64,000 bases of DNA from Karalla daura (Eukaryota; Chordata; Actinopteri; Chaetodontiformes; Leiognathidae), in assembly GCA_029224185.1 (NCBI GenBank), contig CM055193.1:14110669-14174668 (forward strand), given 5' to 3'. The translations under genes were made by a program, and so were the position numbers. The stretch's first letter is position 1, and each line of letters starts with the position of its first letter. Positions 38,429 to 47,464 of the stretch are shown piece by piece. Under the pieces are notes generated by a model, which was given only the letters and a program-made list of their open reading frames with translations, had not been told where the DNA came from and did not search any database.

Positions 38429-41400
38429 GTGAGTGACGCTCCCGAGAACCCCCCCACCCCCTCCCCAAACCTGTCCCGATCGGCCATCTTGTAGCGATGT
38501 TAACTCCAAGCAAAGGAATTAGATTTTCTCTTCGGCCGCGGGCATCGGTAGCCTCATAATGTCTTTATTCAGTATTGATCAATGGCTGCCATTCCTAATG
38601 GCAGAGAAATCTAATTTTCACCTACTCTGATTGCTAACCTAGCACCTCTCACTGAATATATTTCTGCCCGGGACGTGACATGAAGTCAGCTAAATGATTG
38701 GTTGGTCAAATGGCAAAAGTGTTTCTCCCTTCCGCCTCTCTCTCTCCCTCTCTCTCTTCTATCCGTATGCGAACTATCGGTCTTTCCGTGTCCCCTCTGC
38801 AGTGCCGTCCTGGGCCATCATCGCCATCGCTGTGGTCGCCGCCCTGCTCATTCTAACATGCTGCTTCTGCATCATCAAGAAATGCTGTTGCAAGAAGAAG
38901 AAGAACAAGAAGGGCAAGAAGGGGAAGGGTGACATGGGAATGAAGAACTTGAAAGGGGGAGAGGTATGTTCCACCGCGGGAGGTCGCATCGCCGCCTCGG
39001 AGATTTGCACCCACGCCGAGTACGAAGCGAGACCAAACCACGGCCGACTTAAGCCTGTTTACGAGGCCGTTACGTAACGGCTTACAGTATAGCTTTGTTC
39101 CGGAATAGACAGAAACCATGTTGAGATAAGTCTGACTCAGTTAATTATGTAACAAACAATAATTTGGAACAGCAGTCCCCGTCATCGAAAATATGTTCGA
39201 CTGCGTATTATTGGTACAGGCCGCTTCACTCTCTAACCCATTCACTGTGTATTCTCCACAGGTGTTGATTACACTCTTTATCCACCACGATTATGTTTTA
39301 TTTTTCTCTCCTTTTTGTTATTTAATGTATTTGTCATGAATGTTATTGTTGCTCTTTTCTCTCACTTGTGCTTTGGGATTTGAGTGGAAAATGACAGGAC
39401 TCTTATCGAGCTGGCCCGACCATTGTTTTCCAGTCATTAAAGAGTAATTATGAAAATCAGCAGTTAGAGCGATGCTGCTGTGTTTTGGGCCCTATAATTA
39501 ATACCCCCCCCCCACCCTGCACGAATGATTGACGATATGAGGAAATACAATAAGAGTGCATTTAAACGTGGAGTTGTTTTAAAAAACCCACCGGGCCGGC
39601 TGCACAAGATATGATTGTGCTAATGAGGAGACTTTTCTCGCTGTCATTTTCCTCACTCCCTACAGTGTAGCTGACTGCATTTGCTGTGATTACCCTTCTT
39701 TGGTGTCTGCTGTGAGTTCAATCTCTGCCTTTGTCTCTGCTCTCCTCCTTCCTGCTTTGTGTCTTATGTGTGCTCCGTGTATCTTGACTGTGGTGGACTT
39801 CTCTGCCTACGGTAGGTCTGACAGCACGCGGCGCCCCTCTCTGGCCGCTCTGTGTAAGCGCAGACCAGGGCGGGGTTGGGGGAGCGGGAGTGGTTTGGGG
39901 GTGGGGGTGGGGTTGGGGGTGGGGGGCGGGCTTGGGCTTGGAAGGGTTGGATTGCAGTGATGATGACAATGAGTGCTATGGCTTCCTTAGTTTTTTGCAA
40001 GCTTAGGTGCTGCGGGTGCTTGAGGAATCTTTGGGAGCGAATAAGCTGCTTCGCAAAATCCACTGAACTGACATGCCGCACCAACTGCTATGTCTTGACT
40101 CTTAAGAGATTGCAATTTTTCTTTGGCAAAAAACCAACAGAACAAGGACGTGTTTAAGTGTCTGGTCTGAAATGAACATGAAACTCATCCTATGGTTGAG
40201 CCTTTGAATGACGAGTGCACTCAGCAACTCACTAGAGATCACTAACATGCATGTGCAAGGGGTAAGCTGGATATTTGTCAAATAATAGCTGCGTCTCAAC
40301 CTGACCGAGAGCTCGGAGCGTGTTTCCACCACAACGGGCCTCGACCGCGGCACGACGAAAGACACCTGACGAACCATCTCTCGGCGAGAGAGATGCATTG
40401 ACTTGGGTCTGAAATTCCCACGCCCCGCCGGGCCGTCACTTGTTGCAAACGCGCTCCGAGCTCCGCTCCAGATAAAGCTGTTTGTGCCTCTTGACAAAGA
40501 CCAGCATATGCCCTTGCAGTAGGTACCATTGAATGGCCACAACTTGACTTGAGAGTAACTTTCCTGGATGACCCATGCTGCTGACATTCTTGGTGAACAG
40601 TCATTGACGCCCTCTCTCCCCCCGACGCACCTCGGGTCTCACGGAGGAGAAATGGTCGGCCAGAATGTTTGCCCGTGTTCGCAGTCGACCGCTGTGGGCT
40701 GATTTCACTCCATCCAAAGTTAAAGCAAACATTGACTATTTTGGGGAAAAAAGAAAAAAGAAACGAAAAGAAACCAAACACTCAATTCAACTCCCCCTCC
40801 TCCCATTGTGTAGATCAAAGGGCATACATTCAGACACACCATGTCTTTATCTTTGAACCCCGCCCTCTCTCCACTGGAAGTTTGAAAACAAACTCAATAT
40901 CTCAATATAGCATGATCCCTCCATGGATGTATACATTTCACTCAGAAATGTTTAGACCTGACAAAAATGGTTAAAAAAAAACAAAAACAAACAACTTTTT
41001 TATTTTACCTGTCCTCAGGAATTCAGAGGTAACTCATTTACATTTGCCATCGGGTCGGATTTGAAAGTCGGATCGTGCATTGTGAGGCCTGGCATGCTTG
41101 AATGAAAAGCATTTACCACAGTAAAGCTAGAGAATGCTACATATAAGGATACTGTGTGAGAACAATGTGTGTGTGTGTGTGGGTGGGTGTGTGTGAATGT
41201 GTGTGGAAGAGATAGAGTTTTTAAGCATGCATGAGAGCTTGCATGTAAGGAAATGTGTATGCGTGTGTCCGTGCGGGTGAAAAGTACAATATGGTGTGCA
41301 GTGGGCGTGATTGTGTGTTTTGTGTATGTTTTGTGTATGTCTGTGTGTGTGTGTGTGTGTGTGTGCCCTGTTCCTCTTCCAGCTCATCAGTGAGTAGCTG

Positions 41401-44400
41401 GATCCTCAAGTCTTACGAAGACATCAGTGTTTTTTCAAGAAGACAGCCATAGGGAAGTAGGCCACAGTGAGATTTAACTTTACTTTAATGTTCATATCAG
41501 AGCTCACGGCTCCCGCACTATTAGTCATGACCGCATCTTTAAGAGTCACCGAGTGTGATGTAAAGGCACGCAGATGAGAACAGGGGACTCGGCTTATCCT
41601 CCTCATCAGGCCTGATTATCTCAGGAGCAGCTAAGTGTCAGCAAACTGCCGCTTTTTGCCAGAATGCGTGATTAAGAGACGCAGTAATTCACATTAGGGC
41701 ATGCGCTTGAAGATCTGAGTCTGATTGGAATAAATTGTGAAATCTTTCAGTAATTACGCTGCATAAAATGATTAGAGTAGGGGTTGCGATATTAAAGCAA
41801 AAAATTCAATCGACAGTATCTACGCAAACAAATTAATGACATCCTGGGATGTCAGGAGCAGATAAACGACAAACAGTAATAAACTGTAATACTGTGTAGG
41901 CTCGGAATAAACCTGTTTGTTGAGCAGCTTACGGCGTCAGGTCGGAGGAGATCCGCCGTCGCAGATTTAGCCAGAACATTTGGAGAGAAGTGTCAGGAAT
42001 CACTCTGTAACTCAGCTGTGAGGACAATCTGGTACTTGCGACTTTCTGTATTTGAGATACCGCCCACAGGGTGGGCAAAACAACAAGAACATCTGCACCA
42101 CTGTGCTGGAACAGCTCTCTTTTCAGCTCGTCTTAGCTCATATAGCTTTCCTCCGTGTGGGATATGCTGTCGCCATTTTCTTTTTTTTTTTTTACATTTT
42201 AGTCTTTTTGAATAACTTAGCATTGCTCACTTGGGATGAGTCACTTTTCGGGATTTGCCACGTTAGCTGCCCATGCAGCTGTGATGCAGTCCCCGTCAAA
42301 GCCCAAATCCTGATTTAATTTCATGTTCCCGTTATTTTCTCCGCCGCCAGTAGCATTCGAATGGTAGGCATCTACACAAGTGAGTCAGAGTGATTCGAAA
42401 AATACTACTTAGAGCAGTGAAGGTTAAACAAAAACACTCAGACACGTTAGCATGGCTGTGTAAGATTGCAGTATATTGTACGGAGTTCCTGTTTTTCTGT
42501 CCACCCCCTGTATTTTGACTGTTCTTATCCTGTTGTTCCCTCTTTTTCTCACTCCTCTCTCTCTCTGTCTCGCTCCACTCTCTGCACAATGATTAAATAG
42601 AGTTCTACCGAAAAAAAACAACAAAAAAAAGCAAAAAGACAAGTCCGCAACATGTAGTGATTTTAAACGTGATCTTAAATGACTTAAACAAACCTGTAAG
42701 GCTCAAATAATAATAAAAAAGAAATATAAAAACAGCAAATGGTGTCACCCAAGAAATAGTGAAATCAAGTCAGGTTGCAACCGTGGTCATCGATGTACAG
42801 ATTGCACTAGTAGCACCGGGGTGAGCGGGGGTAAGTGGCAGGTAGGTGCTGAGACTAACCCGACTGCTGACGGCCGAGGTTCTGTGTTCAGCGCAGCCGC
42901 CTCCTCCGAGCCGACCTCTCACCCCCCTCTCTGCTGCTTCCCCCCTCCCCCTCGCCCTCCCCTCCCCCCTATGTGTCCACAGAAACAACAGGACGACGAT
43001 GACGAAGAGGACGACGTGGAGCCCGGGCTGACTGGAGACGAGAAAGAGGAGGAAGTGAAGGAGAAAGAAAAGCTCGGGAAGCTGCAGTACTCCATCGATT
43101 ACGACTTCCAGGAGAACAAGGCGAGTTTAACAGAAGCTCAACAAAACTTGAACGTTCTAGTGGTTGAATTCAGGAATTTCATATGACATGAAAGGTAAAA
43201 TTCAACCTGCTCCAGTTTCTTCCCTGGAACTGTGGACACTAAATAAATGAAGACTCGCTGTCATGAAAAAAGCCAAACTCACGCACATTACATTAAATAC
43301 CACTCATAACTCTCAGTAAAACTATTGAGGTCCTTCAATCATCTGGTCACATGGAAACATGTTTTAAAAACAGAGGCTGGCCACGCAATACTAACAAGTT
43401 TACCAAAGTTAAGATTTAGGCTACTTTATCTGGATTTGTTTTGCAGCAGCAAAGCCCCTAACTACTACAACTGTTCTTTAATACCAGACAATAATAATTG
43501 TAATGAAAAAGAAAACTATTAAAAACCTCTTAAGCATGAATAAAAGTACTCACAGCCCCACCAATCAAAACCTAATAAATGGCAATAAGACACTGAGAAA
43601 AATAATCAAATATAGCAATTCTTAAATAAGAGGAAAATAAATCACTAAAACTATGTAAAATTCCAATAAATACAATAATTGGGGTGTGAGCTTGTTCAGC
43701 TCAGTGACGGGTACCAGCAACAAAGTCATTTCTGTAGGATTTTAGCATAAAAGGAGTCCTTTCAGTATATTGTGCAAGCATCAGTTCAAAGAAGTTTTAT
43801 TTTTCCCCGAGTGGCAATTTACGCACATGCAGTTTGCCTTTGTGTAACTTTTCCTGGGCCTGTTATCTTTTTGGGTGGGATGATAATCAAATAAGAAGCG
43901 CAGAATCAGACACACACTCAGACTTTTAATCACCGAGCTTCCTCCTTCCCCCGGCTCCACAGCTGACTGTGGGGATCCTGCAAGCGGCCGATCTCCTCTC
44001 CATGGACAGCGGCGGCACCTCCGACCCATACGTCAAGGTCTTCGTCCTCCCCGACAAGAAGAAGAAGTTCGACACCAAGGTTCACAAGAAAACGCTCAAT
44101 CCTGTCTTCAACGAGACCTTTACTTTCAAGGTAAGTCGAAATGCCTCGGCTCGCCCTTTAGTTATCACTTATTAAAAGCGGTACATGCGCGTGGCTGTGT
44201 GATCGGGTGGCCAGGTCTTGTGAAAGGTGAAATGCTGCTCTTATCTCTCTCTTCATCCACACGCTGTGATCATTTATGGCCGGCAGTGATAAAAAAGCAC
44301 ACAGACTCACCGAAGGTGTCCGACAAGGAGAAAGTGGAAGAGAATCGAATTAAAGGAGAGGGCCACCTTGCCTGCTGACACAGCTCTCCGAGAACAATTC

Positions 44401-47400
44401 AAACAGCTTTGGCCTGTCAAAGTCGAGCCGGTTCTGCTGAGGCGGCATCTTATTAGAGGCAATATCGAGCCCCGGGCCAAAGTCATAAACCACAACCCCA
44501 GCTCCGGTCGGACTCGTGGCTTTATGGAAAACCTCTGTAAAGTGATGCAAATGATAACAGTGGGATCGGCTCCTGGATCCATCCATCCATTATCTAAACT
44601 GCTCTGTACCCAGACGGTGTCGCTAGGAGCTGCTGGGGCTTATCTCAGCACGTACAGGGCTAAAGCAGGGAATACACCCTGGTCATGATTTTAGTCCAGC
44701 ACAGGACACACACACACACACACATACACCATGCAGTCTCAGACTCACAACCTGGTGCAATTTTAGAGTCTCCAGAAAACCGAAACATGCACGCTTGCAT
44801 TTGAGCTGTGCCTGAAGAAAACCCCACACAGAGGCCCGGGACAACACTCAGTCACTATGTTTGGGATCTGTTGTCTCTGTTTTGCAGATTCCATTCCAGG
44901 AGATGGGAGGAAAGACTTTGGTGATGTCCGTCTATGACTTTGACCGTTTCTCCAAACATGACGTCATTGGAGAGATTAAAATACCCATGAACACCCTTGA
45001 CCTGGCGAAGCCAATTGAGGAGTGGAGAGACCTGGACAGTGCGGATCAGGAGGAGGTGAGAGACTCACACGCTGTATTTCAACCTTTACTCTCATCAACA
45101 ATGGAGTTTGATGGAATTTCCTAGCAATATATTTACCCCATTTTGATCTAGTTACACAATTTAAGCAAATATTCATTGGGAGGATGTTGTCCTGGTGCAT
45201 GCTTTCTATTTTCAATGCAGCATCATGAGAATCAAGGTGGCGGGACCGCTACAAGCGATGTCTCGCTGCTTTGATTCCCTCTCATCACTCAGCATCATTT
45301 TTGGCGACAGCAAGCAGCTGCTTCCCCAGATAAAATTCTCTAAAAAGCCCTCTAAATACTACCTGCTCAGCACTAAACTGCAGGTGGACACAGTCGGCGG
45401 CCAGCTGGTGAGCATAGCACAGTGTTTAGGAGCTGAAGAGGTGGATATGGTCTCCCGGTGGAGACCAAAACCAGAGCAAAAAGCAAAAATAGTGGACGTA
45501 GAAACAGCTAGTGGACACTTCAGCTAACATTGCTCTTTGGGTGCTGAGCATGTGAGGAAAAACAGGTGTTCACTACAATACTCTGAGTTGGTGAATATCT
45601 TTCAGTGTTTCTTTCAGCTGCTGTGAATCGGTTCCTGCAGCTTTAAAGTGGGTTATTAAAGAGCAGTGAAAGTGCTGAGCACGACACAGTCGGTAAATAA
45701 ACTTGCAAGGTCACGCTGGTCAGCAAATTAATCACCGCCGTCATCATCTTCATATATGAATTTTCTTTATTTGGATTAAACCCCTCGAGATCATCTCGTT
45801 TTCGAGCGGCTCGATACCAGCCATAACCAGAAATCTTTAGCACCTCTGACACTGTTGCTTCTATTTCCAACGTTGAGTTGATGAAATATATGCTGCTCCT
45901 GCTCTTTCTGTGCATTCATCAAATTCATAGAATAATATCCAGACTTTAATAGCATCCCTATGACTGGATATCAGCTAGATATTCTTATGTTACTTTATGT
46001 TACGTCATGTTAGTTGTAACTATGATGCAACACGTAAAGCAGATTTAATTGTAGAGAGATACATTTATTCAGACTCTCAGCCGGATGTTTTTTTGTGCTA
46101 ATAAAGCAACCTAACTAGTTAAGCCAGTGGATATAGAACGAGGTGGCAGTTTTGTTTATTTTTTAGCAGTGAGATTCAGAGAGCTGAAGGACACACTTTG
46201 TGTTTGCCTAACAAACCGTGCTGTTTCCTTTGAGGCCATGTTGCACAGACTGGGGTGTTTTCATCATTTTGATGCATGCACACAATTATGAAAAGCAGAT
46301 TATAATCAATTGAACATCCCCAGGGCCATCTTAAGGAGAAATACTCGTGTGCTCACATTCTCAGAGAACATATTAAGGTGGAAAAGAGCCAGTGGATGTG
46401 CCCAGGAATAGCAGTAATTTCTGCTGCTGAGACAGAAGTAATGGCGTCTTCTATTCCGATGGGGCAGTTCGTGTTTAATGTGCGCCACATCAAAGAAGAA
46501 GACACGGGAACTGCACCAGACTTCCTTTAATTCCCTCTTCTCTCCTCGCAGCCGGAGAAGCTGGGTGACATTTGCATCTCTCTGCGTTACGTCCCCACTG
46601 CTGGCAAACTTACCATCTGTATCCTGGAGGCCAAGAACCTCAAGAAAATGGACGTGGGCGGACTGTCAGGTACGTGCACAGAGCCCGGGCATCACTCGCC
46701 TTATCGTATGATCACACTTGACACGACGGTCGCAAGGCGCCGGAGTAGACGCTGGGCTGGGCTCGGCTCGGCGCGCACTCCGGTGTGAAATATGGATGCT
46801 TGCAGTGGGACTGCAGCGCATGAGGGAGGCGTGTGCCTGCCAACACAGCCATTAGGTCGGCCCCGCTCTGCTCACGTGCTGACGCTGCAGTACTCGCCAT
46901 GCAGCAGCTCCTGCCGCCCCTGGCTTCTACACTGGCCCCATCTGTTGGTGCATCGCAGCACTGCAACCCAAACATCACATGCATCAAACACATGCATCAC
47001 GACTGAGGCGTTATCGTGCCGTTCGCAGATCCCTACGTGAAAATCAACCTGCTGCAGAACGGAAAGAAGCTGAAGAAGAAGAAGACGACGGTGAAGAAGA
47101 ACACTTTGAATCCGTACTACAACGAGTCCTTCAGCTTTGAGATTCCTCTGGAGCAGATGCAGGTGAGGGCTCGCCTGTTAAAATCCCTCTCAGGATCGGC
47201 AGCGTATCCTGCAGAAATAAAAGCAATGTTCTGGATGGTGTACCGGCATTAAAAAAAGCACAATATCCAATTAAAAACAGTCATTACTAAAAAGGCAAAG
47301 GTGCCCTCCAGATCACCGTAAATGTGCTCAACCAAACAATCAATCACCACACAGAAAAGAACATCCGTTAATTGCTGGAAAGCAATTACATGTGCTCAAA

Positions 47401-47410
47401 TATACCAAAC

Positions 47411-47464
<54 letters not shown>

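Noticed and set aside
40102..40781. Two overlapping 161-codon open frames on the - strand in syt2 intron 2
   Set aside because: No family resemblance, no coding-like composition and no flanking splice logic; likely chance in GC-richer intron DNA.
43121..43186. Reading exon 3 through to the stop at about 43184 as the natural C-terminus
   Set aside because: The next exon joins in phase and rebuilds an intact C2A, so the GC donor is the better explanation.
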